Notes: a model not told the origin generated them from the sequence alone. Counted from the first letter of the stretch, positions 25,122 to 34,985 are shown. The stretch: DNA of 64,000 bases from an uncultured Oscillospiraceae bacterium (GCA_944385035.1 CALWVV010000005.1:62001-126000); one strand, 5' to 3'. Numbers and translations: made by a program.

Positions 25122-26417
25122 TTGACCAAGTATCAGATCCAGGGGGGCAAGCCCCTGCATGGGACCGTACACATCAGCGGCGCGAAAAATGCGGCGGTGG
25201 CCATTATTCCCGCCGCCCTGCTGGTGGACGGGACCTGCCGTATTGAGAATATTCCACAGATCAGTGATGTGACCTTGATCCTCCAGATCCTCCAGGAGCT
25301 GGGGGCGGACGTGCGTACCGTAAACCGCACCACCGTGGACGTGGACTGTTCCCGTGTCCGCAACCGCCAGGTCCCCTATGACCTGGCCCGGAAGATTCGG
25401 GCCAGCTACTACCTGGTTGGGGCTCTGCTGGGCCGGTTTGGCTGGGCAGAGGTGCCCCTGCCCGGAGGCTGCGATCTGGGCGGACGGCCCATTGACCAGC
25501 ACATCAAGGGGTTTGTGGCCATGGGTGCCGAGGTAGATGTGCGAAACGGCCTCATCTATGCCCGTGTGCCCGACGGCGGACGTCTGGCCGGGGGCCAGAT
25601 TTATCTGGACATGGTATCGGTGGGTGCCACGATGAACATCATGCTGGCCGGCGTGCTGGCCAGCGGCATGACTGTCATTGAAAATGCCGCCAAAGAGCCC
25701 CATATCGTGGACCTGGCCAATTTCCTCAACTCCATGGGGGCCAACATCATGGGCGCGGGCACCGATGTGATTAAGATCCGGGGTGTGGAGAAGCTTCAGG
25801 GAGGCACCTACTCCATTATCCCCGACCAGATCGAGGCGGGCACCTATATGGCCGCTGTCTCCGCCGCTGGGGGCGAGCTGCTCATTAAAAATGTCATTCC
25901 CAAGCACCTGGACTGCATCACGGCCAAGCTGGTGGAGATGGGAGTGGAGGTGGAGGAGCAGGACGATGCCGTCCTGGTCCGCCGCAGCGGCCCGCTCAAC
26001 CGGGTGAATGTGAAGACCATGCCCTATCCCGGTTTCCCCACCGATATGCAGCCTCAGATCGCGGCGGTGCTGTGCCTGGCCCGTGGAACCAGCGTGCTCA
26101 CGGAGGGCGTGTGGGACAACCGCTACCGCTATGTGGACGAATTCCGGCGCATGGGCGCCCGAATCCAGGTGGACGGCAAGGTGGCGGTTATCGAAGGGGT
26201 GGAAGCCCTGACCGGGGCACCGGTGCACGCCTGTGACCTGCGGGCGGGAGCCGCCATGGTCATTGCCGGTCTGGCCGCCCAGGGAATGACGGAGATCGAC
26301 GGCATCCACCACATCGAGCGGGGCTATGAGACCCTGGTGGAAAAGCTGGCTTCGGTGGGGGCGGATATCCGCACCGTCTTTGTCCCGGATGAGGACAACC
26401 AGAGCCAGGTGGGCTAA
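25122..26417 (+). CDS. murA: UDP-N-acetylglucosamine 1-carboxyvinyltransferase
   Basis: 431 residues. First committed step of peptidoglycan synthesis: transfer of enolpyruvate from PEP to UDP-GlcNAc in the cytoplasm. The N-terminus YQIQGGKPLHGTVHISGAKNAA has the substrate-binding lysine-asparagine pair; PLPGGCDLGGRPIDQH carries the catalytic, fosfomycin-sensitive cysteine; PTDMQPQIAAVLCLARGTSV and RAGAAMVIAGLAA are conserved. TTG 25122 is preferred because AAGAGGG lies 8 bases before it, while the in-frame GTG at 25113 touches that site. Next downstream, 62 bases on, is the walJ-like gene. Confidence 0.95.
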   Translation: MTKYQIQGGKPLHGTVHISGAKNAAVAIIPAALLVDGTCRIENIPQISDVTLILQILQELGADVRTVNRTTVDVDCSRVRNRQVPYDLARKIRASYYLVGALLGRFGWAEVPLPGGCDLGGRPIDQHIKGFVAMGAEVDVRNGLIYARVPDGGRLAGGQIYLDMVSVGATMNIMLAGVLASGMTVIENAAKEPHIVDLANFLNSMGANIMGAGTDVIKIRGVEKLQGGTYSIIPDQIEAGTYMAAVSAAGGELLIKNVIPKHLDCITAKLVEMGVEVEEQDDAVLVRRSGPLNRVNVKTMPYPGFPTDMQPQIAAVLCLARGTSVLTEGVWDNRYRYVDEFRRMGARIQVDGKVAVIEGVEALTGAPVHACDLRAGAAMVIAGLAAQGMTEIDGIHHIERGYETLVEKLASVGADIRTVFVPDEDNQSQVG

Positions 26418-26479
26418 ATCAGAACCGATGTTTCGCCGCCCGCTGGGCGGCGAAATTTTTTGAGAACGGGGGAATTTCC

Positions 26480-27310
26480 TTGCTGACCTTTACCACCCTG
26501 GCCAGCGGTTCCAGTGGGAACGCTGCCCTGGTGTCCAGCGGCAATACCCATATTCTGTTGGACGCGGGCATCTCCGCCCGGCGCATCACCCTGGGGTTGC
26601 GGGCGCTGGGGGTGGAGCCGGAACAGCTGCGGGCCATTTTGATCACCCACGAGCACCACGACCACGTCAGCGGTCTTAGTGTACTGACCAAAAAGCGGTC
26701 CGTCCCCATTTTGGCAACCCCGGCCACCTGCCGGTGCCTGGGACAGAAGATCCCCGGTCTTGTCCCCCTGCTTCGGGAGCAGGAGGCGGGGACCGGTATT
26801 CCGCTGGGGGAGCTGTGGGTGGAGTCCTTTTCCACCCCCCACGATGCCGCGGGCAGTGTAGGCTACTCCATTTCCGGGGATGGGGGCAGGATGGTGCTGT
26901 GTACCGACCTGGGCTATGTGACCCCGGAAGTAAAGAGAGCGGTCCGGGGCTGTGACCTGTTGGTATGTGAGACCAACCACGACGAGGACTGGCTGCGTTC
27001 CGGTCCTTACCCCTACTCCCTGAAGCAGCGGGTGCTGGGTGACCGGGGGCACCTGTCCAACGAGGCGGGGGCCGAGCTGGCCGCCCTGGCCGTGTCCTCA
27101 GGAACACGGACGGTCATTTTGGCCCACCTGTCCCAGGAGAACAATACCCCCGCCCACGCACGGGCGGCGGTCTGCCGCCGGCTGGCGGCTATGGGCTGTG
27201 ACCCGGAGCGGGACATCTCCCTGACGGTAGCGCCGAGAGGGGAGACAGGCCCCGTGTTTGCTCTGGGTGCGGAGGAAGATGGTTTTGTCAGGGGGGCGGC
27301 GTTATGCTGA
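26480..27310 (+). CDS. Metallo-beta-lactamase fold hydrolase, WalJ/YycJ-like
   Basis: 276 residues starting MLTFTTLASGSSGNAALV. The metal site THEHHDHVSGL (about 55-65), FSTPHDAAGSVGYS, CTDLGYVTPEV and DRGHLSNEAGAEL match the YycJ/WalJ family, a metal-dependent phosphodiesterase-type protein that in Bacillus lies in the walRK locus and helps coordinate cell division with replication. No walRK genes are near. TTG 26480 follows CGGGGGAA. It overlaps the start of rlmH by 7 bases, so the pair is one transcript. Confidence 0.9.
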   Translation: MLTFTTLASGSSGNAALVSSGNTHILLDAGISARRITLGLRALGVEPEQLRAILITHEHHDHVSGLSVLTKKRSVPILATPATCRCLGQKIPGLVPLLREQEAGTGIPLGELWVESFSTPHDAAGSVGYSISGDGGRMVLCTDLGYVTPEVKRAVRGCDLLVCETNHDEDWLRSGPYPYSLKQRVLGDRGHLSNEAGAELAALAVSSGTRTVILAHLSQENNTPAHARAAVCRRLAAMGCDPERDISLTVAPRGETGPVFALGAEEDGFVRGAALC

Positions 27311-27786
27311 GTGTTTACCTCATTTGTGTGGGCAAGCTGAAGGAAAAGTTTTATCTGGAGGCCTGTGGAGAGTACTTAAAGCGCCTGGGCGCCTACTGCA
27401 AGCTCACGCTGGTGGAGCTGCCCGAGGAGCGCCTGCCCCAGAATCCCTCCCGAGCCCAGATCGAACAGGCCCTGGAAAAGGAAAGTCAGGCTATCCGGGC
27501 AAAGCTTCCCCCCAGCACCAGCCTGGTCTGCCTGTGCGTGGAGGGCAAGCTTCGCTCCAGCGAGGAGCTGGCCGGGATGTTCCGGGACTGGGAGGCAGGC
27601 TCGTCCAGGCACCTGGCCTTTGTCATCGGCGGGTCCTATGGCCTGGCCCAGTCCCTCAAAGCGGAGGCCTGGGTGAGATTATCCATGTCGCCCATGACCT
27701 TCCCCCACCACCTGGCACGGGTGATGGTGCTGGAACAGATCTACCGGGCCTTTAAAATTAACGAGGGGTCCAGCTACCATAAATAA
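27304..27786 (+). CDS. rlmH: 23S rRNA (pseudouridine-1915-N3)-methyltransferase
   Basis: 160 residues, a SPOUT-fold methyltransferase that methylates pseudouridine 1915 in helix 69 of 23S rRNA. The SAM-binding knot is visible in LAFVIGGSYGLAQSLK and LSMSPMTFPHHLARVMVLEQIYRAFKINEGSSYHK, the strongly conserved C-terminus ending in YHK. Length is exactly family-typical. It follows the walJ-like gene with a 7-base overlap, an arrangement common in Firmicutes. Confidence 0.97.
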   Translation: MLSVYLICVGKLKEKFYLEACGEYLKRLGAYCKLTLVELPEERLPQNPSRAQIEQALEKESQAIRAKLPPSTSLVCLCVEGKLRSSEELAGMFRDWEAGSSRHLAFVIGGSYGLAQSLKAEAWVRLSMSPMTFPHHLARVMVLEQIYRAFKINEGSSYHK

Positions 27787-27818
27787 AAAATCCAGCCGCC
27801 AAGGCGGCTGGATTTTTT
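27785..27818. terminator. Bidirectional terminator between rlmH and the nucleotidase gene
   Basis: A 16-bp perfect inverted repeat (27785-27800 with 27803-27818) including A6 and T6 flanks, between convergent genes. Confidence 0.94.
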
Positions 27819-27820
27819 AT

Positions 27821-29683
27821 TTAAGCCTGAGGGAGCTTCAGCTCCTGGCCTACAAAGATCATGGAGGGGTCGGAAATAAGGTCGCGGTTGAGCTCGTAAA
27901 TCTCCTGCCAGCGCTTCCCGGAACCCAGCTCCTGGGCGGCAATGCGCCACAGGGAGTCACCCTTTTGTACGGTGTAGGTGCGGGGGTGGGGCTGCTCGGG
28001 CTGAGGCTGCTGCTCCGGTTCTTCCGGCTGAGGCTGCTCTTCCGGCTGCTCGGGCTGGGCGGAGGCGTTGAGGATGGTGATCCGGCCCTGACCAGCGGGG
28101 TCCTGGTAGTCCGCACCCACCTGGCCATCGAGACCCTCTACAAAGAAGGTGATGAGGGACTGGTTATCCAGAATCACACTGTCCTTGAGCAGGGTGTTGT
28201 CCTGGAACATAGTAAAGCCGTCGCCGCCGGACTTGATGAGGTAGTTGTGGGAGGAGACGGTGTACACCTTGTCCAGCTCCAGAGGCTGTCCGTTCACCTT
28301 TACATCGGTGACCCGGTAGGGCCCGGTGACACCCTGGAAGGCCCCCTGGTCAGACAGCTGCACCGAGGAGGGAATGGAGGCATCGATAGTAAAGGTCAGA
28401 CCGGAGACCTGGAGGAAGCCGCCGCTGCTCTCGGGGTAGAGCCGGGCGCCCATTTCCAGGGCGTCCAGCACCTCCTGGCCGGTGGCTTCCACCAGGCACA
28501 GCTCGTTGCCGTAAGGCTGGACGCTGAGCAGGCTCTGGTAAGTGATGTCGCCCACAGGGATGTCAGCGCGGACACCGCCGCCGTTGCACAGGCCGATGTC
28601 GGCCCCCAGGGCCCAGCGGTAGGCATCCGCTACCAGGTCGCCCAGGTTGGTTTCTCCCACCCGGACGGCCCAGTCGTAGCCGTTTTCCGCGGTGGCCTTC
28701 AGCTGGACCGCAGTGCTGCCCACGACCTGGTTAAGCTCCTCCTCAAACTGGCTGTTCACTTGGGCCAGATAGGCCTGGGTGTCCGGGTCAGCGGGGACGG
28801 TTTCCCCTTCCAGAGAGGGCATCTCCGTGATGAATTCCCCGGTGGAGGGGTCCAGGGTGATGCAGCCCAGATTGGCCAGCTGGGTACCCGTCTGCACCAG
28901 GTCCACCGGCTCTCCGGCCAGGTTGGAGACCTGCTGCTGATACACTTCGTGGGAGTGACCGTCAATCACAAGGTCGATGCCCTTGGTATTGGCAATGACT
29001 GCGGAGGAGGTCCACTGGGCGGTGGTGCCTTCCATGCCCAGGTGGGCCAGGGCCACCACATAGTCCGCCCCGTCCTTCCGGGCGGAGTCCACGGCGTTCT
29101 GGACGGCGGTGTAGAGGGCCTGTCCATTGCCGCCCTCACAGAAGGAATAGATGTAGCTGCCGCTGTCATCCTGGAAGTGGGTGGGGTTGGACTTGGTCAA
29201 AGTTTCGGGGGTGGAGATGCCCACATAGGCCACCTGCACGTCCCCATAGTCCTCCACCCCATAGGGGGCAAAGACTCCTTTGCCTGCCTTGTCCAGCAGG
29301 TTGCAGGACAGATAGGTGTACTGGGCCTTGGTTAGGGCCAGGTCCAGCAGGACATCCATGCCGTAGTCAAACTCATGGTTGCCGGGGATGGCATAGTCAT
29401 AGCCCACATAGTTCATGATGTCCACCAGGCTGGCTCCCTGGGTCAGGGTACCGATGGGGCCGCCCTGAATGGCGTCGCCGGCGTCCACCAGGGTGACCCG
29501 GTCCGCGCCGTACTGTTCTTCCATCTCCTGGCGGTAGGCGGCTACCGCGGCGTAGCCGTCGGTGGCGGTGTGGACATCGTTGGTGTGGAGAATGACCACA
29601 GGAGCGCGTTCCGCCGCCATGGCCGGGATGGTCAATCCCAGGGTGAGGGCGGCGGTGAGCAGGAGGCTGAGCAGCTTTTTCAT
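27821..29683 (-). CDS. Secreted 5'-nucleotidase/phosphoesterase with LysM domain
   Basis: 620 residues. A signal peptide (about 1-24, ending AMAAE) leads into a calcineurin-like metallophosphoesterase domain (about 28-260; [52 protein letters not shown]) and a 5'-nucleotidase C-terminal domain (about 320-500; [20 protein letters not shown]-type segment). A Pro/Gln/Glu-rich spacer (about 535-568) precedes a C-terminal LysM ([18 protein letters not shown]), which should hold the enzyme on peptidoglycan. It probably releases nucleosides or phosphate outside the cell. ATG 29683 follows AGAAAGGAG. Last of a mutY-pflX-nucleotidase run. Confidence 0.92.
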   Translation of the reverse strand: MKKLLSLLLTAALTLGLTIPAMAAERAPVVILHTNDVHTATDGYAAVAAYRQEMEEQYGADRVTLVDAGDAIQGGPIGTLTQGASLVDIMNYVGYDYAIPGNHEFDYGMDVLLDLALTKAQYTYLSCNLLDKAGKGVFAPYGVEDYGDVQVAYVGISTPETLTKSNPTHFQDDSGSYIYSFCEGGNGQALYTAVQNAVDSARKDGADYVVALAHLGMEGTTAQWTSSAVIANTKGIDLVIDGHSHEVYQQQVSNLAGEPVDLVQTGTQLANLGCITLDPSTGEFITEMPSLEGETVPADPDTQAYLAQVNSQFEEELNQVVGSTAVQLKATAENGYDWAVRVGETNLGDLVADAYRWALGADIGLCNGGGVRADIPVGDITYQSLLSVQPYGNELCLVEATGQEVLDALEMGARLYPESSGGFLQVSGLTFTIDASIPSSVQLSDQGAFQGVTGPYRVTDVKVNGQPLELDKVYTVSSHNYLIKSGGDGFTMFQDNTLLKDSVILDNQSLITFFVEGLDGQVGADYQDPAGQGRITILNASAQPEQPEEQPQPEEPEQQPQPEQPHPRTYTVQKGDSLWRIAAQELGSGKRWQEIYELNRDLISDPSMIFVGQELKLPQA

Positions 29684-29700
29684 AAAATTCTCCTTTCTGT

Positions 29701-30582
29701 TCACAGGCCTGTGAGATCAAAGGGTGGGGTATATTCCTCCTTGGCGCTGGTGCGCTCCTGAGTAAAGCCAGCCAGGCCAAGGTTTCCCATATATTCCTGG
29801 GCTGCGCGCATTTCGCCGGTGCGAAGCCGCCGGTTAAGTTCGGGGAATTGGGACTCCAGATCGCCCCAAGGGGTGTATTGGCTCATAAGGGAAAAGAGAA
29901 CGGTCCCTGGAGGGAACTCCCGTGCCACCCAATCCATTACGGCCTTGGCCTGGGGAAGCTGGCCGGGCAGAATCAGATGGCGAATGATGACCCCGCGGGT
30001 GAGCAGGCCGGCTTCATCAAACCGGCAGGGGCCGGTTTGACGGACCATTTCCCGGATAGCGGCGGTGGCCGCCTGCGGATAGTCGGCGGCGCGGGAGTAG
30101 CGCCGGGCGGTATCGGATTTGAGATATTTCAGATCGGGGAGGTAGATATCCACCAGACCCTCCAGACGTTGAAGCGTCTCTGCCTTGTCATACCCTCCGG
30201 TATTATATACCACGGGGACCGGAAGGGGATGCTGCTCCAGCAGCGCCTTGACCACGTGGGCGTAGTGGGTGGGATTGACGAAATTGATGTTGTGAGCCCC
30301 CTGGGCGATGAGCTCGTCGCAGATCTCAGCCAGACGCTCCAGAGGGATGGCTTTGCCGAAATCCTGATGACTGATTTTCTCATTCTGGCAAAAGACACAG
30401 CCCAGGCTGCACCCGGAAAAAAAGATGGTGCCTGACCCCTGCGTGCCGGAGATAGGGGGCTCCTCCCACATGTGGAGGGCGGCCCGAGCCAGAATGGGCG
30501 TTTCGGGCATGCGGCAGACCCCCTGACCCTGCTCCGGGGTGCGCAGCGCCCCGCAGTTTCGGGGGCAGAGATGACAGATCAT
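29701..30582 (-). CDS. PflX-like radical SAM protein
   Basis: 293 residues starting [15 protein letters not shown] at ATG 30582 after TAAGGAGG. The radical-SAM motif [10 protein letters not shown] (C-x3-C-x2-C) lies in the segment [15 protein letters not shown], preceded by an N-terminal cysteine pair CHLCPRNC and followed by [13 protein letters not shown] and [13 protein letters not shown]. This is the PflX group of pyruvate-formate-lyase-activase-like proteins (COG1313), of unknown target. No glycyl-radical enzyme is adjacent. Gaps to mutY (11 bases) and the nucleotidase (17 bases) imply one operon. Confidence 0.88.
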   Translation of the reverse strand: MICHLCPRNCGALRTPEQGQGVCRMPETPILARAALHMWEEPPISGTQGSGTIFFSGCSLGCVFCQNEKISHQDFGKAIPLERLAEICDELIAQGAHNINFVNPTHYAHVVKALLEQHPLPVPVVYNTGGYDKAETLQRLEGLVDIYLPDLKYLKSDTARRYSRAADYPQAATAAIREMVRQTGPCRFDEAGLLTRGVIIRHLILPGQLPQAKAVMDWVAREFPPGTVLFSLMSQYTPWGDLESQFPELNRRLRTGEMRAAQEYMGNLGLAGFTQERTSAKEEYTPPFDLTGL

Positions 30583-30593
30583 AGCGTGCCTCC

Positions 30594-31640
30594 TTAAAAC
30601 CGGCCCAGATGGTCGGCCACAATTTGGGAGAAGGACCCAAAGGCGTTGGGCAGGGCGTAACGGTCCCGCAGATCGGCCCGGCTGGCCCAGACCCACCCCT
30701 CAGGGAGGCGGGGGCTGTCCAATATACCGGCCAGGGCGGTCATATGCCACTCAATGTGGGAGAAAATATGCTTTCCGGTTCCGGCCTGTTCCAAAGAACG
30801 GGGAGAGAGGCCCCACCGGGCAGGCCAATCCGTACCATCGGCCAGTTCGTTTGGATACTCCCATAGCCCCGCCAAAAGTCCCTTATCCCCACGGCGGCGC
30901 AGCGCCACGCTGTTTTGGTAAAACAGGAGGTAGACGGTGCGCGCCTCCAGGCGCCGGGCCTTTTGGGCGGCCTTGACGGGCAGCTCGCCGGTCCGGCCCT
31001 CCTGAAAGGCCCGGCAGAAGGGGGCGGCGGGACAGCGTTCACACAGAGGGGCGCCGTTAGGCAGGCAGACGGTGGCACCCAGTTCCATCATGGCCTGGTT
31101 AAAGTCTCCTGGGGCATCCAGGGGGATGATCGCTTCCAAAGCCTGGGTGACCTTTTTCTTCATGGCGGGGGTGGAGATGTCCCCGGTGTCTGCACAGATC
31201 CGGGCACTGACCCGCAGTACATTGCCATCCACCGCCGGAACAGGCAGGTGAAAGGCAATGGAGGAGATGGCACCGGCGGTATAGTCCCCCACCCCGGCCA
31301 GGGCACGGATATCTTTATAGGCATTTGGAAATACTCCGCCATGCAGCTGCATGATCTGAAGGGCGGCCTTCTGCAGGTTCCTGGCCCGGCTGTAATAGCC
31401 CAGCCCCTGCCACAGCTTGAGCAGCTGATCCTGGGGCAGAGCAGCCAGGTCGGCCACCGTGGGTACAGCCTCCAAAAAACGGCGGTAGTAGTCCAGAACA
31501 GCGGCTACCCGTGTCTGTTGCAGCATGATTTCGGAAATCCAAACGTGATATGGGGTGGGATCGCTGCGCCAGGGCAGGACACGGGCGTTCTCCCGGTACC
31601 ACAGCAGCAGGGGAATGGGCAATTGCTGAAGCTCCTTCAC
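30594..31640 (-). CDS. mutY: A/G-specific adenine glycosylase
   Basis: 348 residues. It removes adenine mispaired with 8-oxoguanine. The helix-hairpin-helix glycosylase domain (about 8-215) has VWISEIMLQQTRVAAVLDYY with the catalytic glutamate, LWQGLGYYSRARNL, and LAGVGDYTAGAISSIAF; the Fe-S ligands follow as C-x6-C-x2-C-x5-C (CLPNGAPLCERCPAAPFC). The C-terminal NUDIX-like 8-oxoG recognition domain (about 232-345) is present. GTG 31640 is 7 bases after AAAGGAGG. First gene of the mutY-pflX-nucleotidase operon. Confidence 0.95.
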   Translation of the reverse strand: MKELQQLPIPLLLWYRENARVLPWRSDPTPYHVWISEIMLQQTRVAAVLDYYRRFLEAVPTVADLAALPQDQLLKLWQGLGYYSRARNLQKAALQIMQLHGGVFPNAYKDIRALAGVGDYTAGAISSIAFHLPVPAVDGNVLRVSARICADTGDISTPAMKKKVTQALEAIIPLDAPGDFNQAMMELGATVCLPNGAPLCERCPAAPFCRAFQEGRTGELPVKAAQKARRLEARTVYLLFYQNSVALRRRGDKGLLAGLWEYPNELADGTDWPARWGLSPRSLEQAGTGKHIFSHIEWHMTALAGILDSPRLPEGWVWASRADLRDRYALPNAFGSFSQIVADHLGRF

Positions 31641-31937
31641 TGGGGGCCTCCTTTCAACAGGATGTTTTTTCTATCATACACCCTCCGCTTGGAAACTGCA
31701 ACAGCAGAAAGGTATAACTAAAAAGTAATATCTTGCATAATGGATTTGGGGATGGTATTTCCGGGGTTGGAGTGGTAAAGTCTTCACCAGAGATAAGGTT
31801 AAAAATTTAACGATTTACTGGCTGCCGCTCTTGCCAGCAGATCGGAGGGTTTTAACCACAATCTCCATCATTCCTTTTTCATCCATCCTTCCAGATCAAA
31901 CCAACAAGGGACGCCCCTCAGGGCGTCCCTTGTTGGT
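31641..31937. other. 297-bp intergenic region upstream of mutY
   Basis: Apart from the mutY promoter at its left end and the terminator at its right end, I see only AT-rich sequence with a small TGGCTGCC...TTGCCAGCA hairpin near 31821-31842. No reading frame of credible length and no recognisable RNA were found. Confidence 0.5.
31673..31701 (-). promoter_or_regulatory. Promoter of the mutY operon
   Basis: On the minus strand TTGCAG (31701-31696), 17 bases, TATGAT (31678-31673), about 30 bases before the GTG start. Confidence 0.75.
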
Positions 31938-31939
31938 TT
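31898..31939 (-). terminator. Terminator after the C_GCAxxG_C_C gene
   Basis: An 18-bp perfect stem (31898-31915 with 31922-31939) that overlaps the stop codon of the gene it ends. On the minus strand the hairpin is followed by TTTGATC, so the T-run is short. Confidence 0.75.
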
Positions 31940-32327
31940 ATTGCCGTTGGGCCAGAATTGCCTCTACAGCGGTTACCATCTCATAGACCAGAGCGTCGCA
32001 GTGGGGCTTTCGCTCCTCACCCCGGTCGTGGGCGGCCCTCAGCAGCTCGGCGCAGTTGGTGGCACAGTGGTCCGCTTGGAACTGCTGCAGCAGGGCGGAA
32101 GCCTGTTTCTCCGCGCAGCCGGTCATGCCCAGCACCATCAAAGCGCCGGACAGAGCGCCGCACACAGAGCCGTGGCGCATGCCGGAGTTGAAGAAAGTAC
32201 CCAGAGCGTAGGCCTGCTCCTGGGTGAGGCCCATCTCTTTGGCAAAGGTGACCAGCACCGATTGACAGCAATTATAGTGTACTTCCGTGTTGGCCCGCAG
32301 GGTGCGGGCCAATTCCATATGCTCCAT
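31938..32327 (-). CDS. C_GCAxxG_C_C family protein
   Basis: 129 residues. The family-defining cysteine pattern is present: NCCQSVLVTFAKEMG, GMRHGSVCGALSGALMVLG, CATNCAEL and KPHC. The family is often found with redox proteins and may bind a metal or a cluster, but its function is unknown. ATG 32327 follows AAGGAGAG; a second ATG three codons on is possible. Third gene of the recG-GNAT operon, 17 bases after the acetyltransferase. Confidence 0.85.
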   Translation of the reverse strand: MEHMELARTLRANTEVHYNCCQSVLVTFAKEMGLTQEQAYALGTFFNSGMRHGSVCGALSGALMVLGMTGCAEKQASALLQQFQADHCATNCAELLRAAHDRGEERKPHCDALVYEMVTAVEAILAQRQ

Positions 32328-32344
32328 ACAAAGCTCTCTCCTTT

Positions 32345-32797
32345 TTACTTGATTTTGTCGATGACCATCTGCTCATAGCGCAGATATTGATAACCTGCTT
32401 TTTGGTACAGGCGGATGGCGTTCTGGTTAATGTCGTTAACCTCCAGACGGAACCGCCGGGCGGTGGGATACTGGCGTTCGATCCAGGCGAGAATCTCTCC
32501 CCCCAGTCCCCGGCCCCGGAAGGCGGGGGCAAGGTAAATTTCCTCCAGGAAGATGCAGCGCCCGCCTACTTCCGCGGAGTAGCACTGGGAGATATAGAGA
32601 TAGCCCGCGGGCTGGCCGTCCATTTCAATGAGAAGACCCCGCAGAAGAGGCTCCTGGGGATCGGCAGCATCCCGGAAGGAGCGTTCTAAAATTTCAGGGT
32701 CCACAGGGTGAAGCACCGCATCTCCCTGGTAAAAGTCCTGGACCATGGGCAGGATCAGGTCGTGGTCTGCCATGGTGATGTCACGAAAGGTAAGCAT
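32345..32797 (-). CDS. GNAT family N-acetyltransferase
   Basis: 150 residues. The acetyl-CoA pyrophosphate loop is visible as APAFRGRGLGGEIL (R-x-x-G-x-G/A), preceded by IFLEEIYLA and followed by RFRLEVNDINQNAIRLYQKAGYQ, the typical GNAT C-terminal half. The acceptor substrate is not predictable. It lies 12 bases downstream of recG and 17 bases upstream of the C_GCAxxG_C_C gene. Confidence 0.9.
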   Translation of the reverse strand: MLTFRDITMADHDLILPMVQDFYQGDAVLHPVDPEILERSFRDAADPQEPLLRGLLIEMDGQPAGYLYISQCYSAEVGGRCIFLEEIYLAPAFRGRGLGGEILAWIERQYPTARRFRLEVNDINQNAIRLYQKAGYQYLRYEQMVIDKIK

Positions 32798-32809
32798 GAT
32801 GATTCTCCT

Positions 32810-34912
32810 TTAGTTAAAAATATCCGGGGTATCGGCAAACATGTTCCGTACCCGCTGCAGGACTGGGCGGTTGTCCGGGCTTGTAAGGGCCGGGTCCTGG
32901 GTGAGCAGTTGGTTGGCTGCCTGCTGGGCCTCCTGGAGCAGGGCCATGTCCCCTGACAGATCCGCCAGCTTCATCTGGGGCAGGCCGTGCTGGCGGTTTC
33001 CAAAGAAGTCGCCGGGCCCCCGAGCTTTCAGATCCTCCTCCGAGATCCGGAACCCGTCAGTGGTGGAGGCCAGGGTGCGCAGGCGGGTCATGGCCTCGGC
33101 ACTGCGGGTGGCGGTGATAAGCACGCAGTAGGACTGGTGTTTTCCCCGGCCCACCCGGCCCCGGAGCTGATGGAGCTGGCTGAGGCCAAAGCGGTCGGCA
33201 TTTTCGATGATAATAAGGGAGGCGTTGGGAACATCTACTCCTACTTCCACCACTGTGGTGGAGACCAAAACCTGGATCTCCCCCCGGACAAAGGCGGCCA
33301 TGGCCGCCTCTTTTTCCTTGGGCTTCATTTTCCCATAAAGAAGGCCCAGTGTCAAATCGGGGAAAACCTCTCGCTGCAGATGCTCGGTATAGGTCTTGAC
33401 GGCCTTTAAATCGGCGGGGGAGGATGCACCCCAGGCGGATTCCGGTCCGTTCTCGGGGGTATCCTCTACCGCGGGACAGATGATATACACCTGCCGTCCC
33501 TGAGAGACCTGCTTGCGCACAAACTGATACATCCGCTGGCGCTTGTCCTCCCGCACCACATAGGTTTCCACCGGGGTGCGTCCGGGGGGCAGTTCATTGA
33601 TGATGGAGATGTCCAGGTCCCCGTAAATGATAAGGGCCAGGGTGCGGGGAATGGGAGTGGCGGACATGACCAGCACATGGGGGGGCGGCATGCCGCCGGT
33701 CTCCGATTTCCCGGCCAGAGCCGAGCGCTGGGCCACGCCGAAGCGGTGCTGTTCATCGGCCACGATAAGGGCCAGCCGGTGAAATTCCACGCCCTGGGAA
33801 ATGAGGGCATGGGTACCCACGGCAAAATCGATCTCCCCCTGTGCCAGCTGGGCCCGGACCTTCTTTTTCTCACTGGGGGTCAGCGACCCGGTGAGCAGTC
33901 CCACCCGCACCCCGGCGGGGGCGAGAAGCGCGGAGAGAGAGCGGAAGTGCTGCTCGGCCAGCACCTCGGTGGGGGCCATCAGGGCGCACTGATACCCGGC
34001 CATGGCGCACAGCCAGCCAGCGTAGGTGGCTACGGCCGTTTTGCCGGAGCCTACGTCGCCCTGGACCAGGCGGTTCATGGGCCGGCCGGAGGAGAGGTCC
34101 GCGGCGATCTCATCCATCACCCGGAGCTGGGCGGCGGTGGGGGAAAAGGGAAGCAGGGTGAGAAACTCTTCCTGGGGCCGCTGTGGGATGGCACAGGCCA
34201 GGGAAATGGCTTCTCTCCGATGGCGGAGAAAGCTCAAACCTACGGAGAGATAAAACAGTTCCTCAAAGGTAAGCCGCCGCCTGGCAATTTCCAGGGCATG
34301 CTCGTCCTGGGGAAAGTGGATGTTTCGGAGTGCATATTCCAAAGCGGCCAGATTGTGGCCTTGCCGGATGGGCTGGGGCAGAGTTTCCGGCAGGGCGGCG
34401 ACGCAGGGGAGCGCCTGGCGCACCAGGGATGCCATCAGGTGGTTGCTGAGGCCGGCGGTCAGGGGGTATATGGGCATAATGCGGCCGGTGACGCTTTGCT
34501 TGCCCAGGTGTTCAAAAATGGGATTGATCATGGTGCGCCGGCGGCCTTGCTCCTCCACAGCGCCGAAAAAAATATATTCCTCCCCTGCTCGGAGGGCCTG
34601 CTCCACATATCCCTGATTGAAAAAGGTCAGATGGAGGGCTCCTGTATGATCCACCACCTTGACCTGGACCAGCTCCAGTCCCTTGCGGATCCGGGCGCGG
34701 CGGGGATGCTCGGCGGCCATGGCGGAGATGCAGATCCGCTGGCCCGGAGGGGCTTCCCGAATGGTATAGATCTTCCGCCGGTCCTCATAGTCCCGAGGAT
34801 AGTGGGCCAGCAGGTCGTCTGCTTTTGTAAGGCCCAGCTTTTCCAGCTTTTTAAAGCGCTGCTCCCCCACGCCGGTAAATTCCAGCAGGGGCGTGTCTGG
34901 TGTGACTGCCAT
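32810..34912 (-). CDS. recG: ATP-dependent DNA helicase RecG
   Basis: 700 residues, usual for RecG, which remodels stalled forks and Holliday junctions. An N-terminal wedge/OB region (about 1-245; LLEFTGVGEQRFKKLEKLGL, ICISAMAAEH, LTFFNQGYVEQAL) precedes helicase motor 1 with Walker A LVQGDVGSGKTAVATYAG, MAPTEVLAEQH and the DEQHRFGV box, and motor 2 with SATPIPRTLAL, LLYGKMKPKEKE, ATVVEVGVDVPNA-like STTVVEVGVDVP and the QLHQLRGRVGRGKHQSYC motif. ATG 34912 follows GAAAGGAGG. The frame stays open far upstream, but that is a shadow of the dehydrogenase gene on the other strand. Confidence 0.96.
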   Translation of the reverse strand: MAVTPDTPLLEFTGVGEQRFKKLEKLGLTKADDLLAHYPRDYEDRRKIYTIREAPPGQRICISAMAAEHPRRARIRKGLELVQVKVVDHTGALHLTFFNQGYVEQALRAGEEYIFFGAVEEQGRRRTMINPIFEHLGKQSVTGRIMPIYPLTAGLSNHLMASLVRQALPCVAALPETLPQPIRQGHNLAALEYALRNIHFPQDEHALEIARRRLTFEELFYLSVGLSFLRHRREAISLACAIPQRPQEEFLTLLPFSPTAAQLRVMDEIAADLSSGRPMNRLVQGDVGSGKTAVATYAGWLCAMAGYQCALMAPTEVLAEQHFRSLSALLAPAGVRVGLLTGSLTPSEKKKVRAQLAQGEIDFAVGTHALISQGVEFHRLALIVADEQHRFGVAQRSALAGKSETGGMPPPHVLVMSATPIPRTLALIIYGDLDISIINELPPGRTPVETYVVREDKRQRMYQFVRKQVSQGRQVYIICPAVEDTPENGPESAWGASSPADLKAVKTYTEHLQREVFPDLTLGLLYGKMKPKEKEAAMAAFVRGEIQVLVSTTVVEVGVDVPNASLIIIENADRFGLSQLHQLRGRVGRGKHQSYCVLITATRSAEAMTRLRTLASTTDGFRISEEDLKARGPGDFFGNRQHGLPQMKLADLSGDMALLQEAQQAANQLLTQDPALTSPDNRPVLQRVRNMFADTPDIFN

Positions 34913-34985
34913 AGAAGTCCCTCCTTTCCGATATTTTTCCCATTTTAACACAGCCTGCAGCGGGAGTAAAGGCGAAAGGACACCC

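Noticed and set aside
31700-31897. A non-coding RNA gene between mutY and the C_GCAxxG_C_C gene
   Set aside because: No promoter-hairpin-terminator arrangement and no known RNA signature; only a small hairpin.
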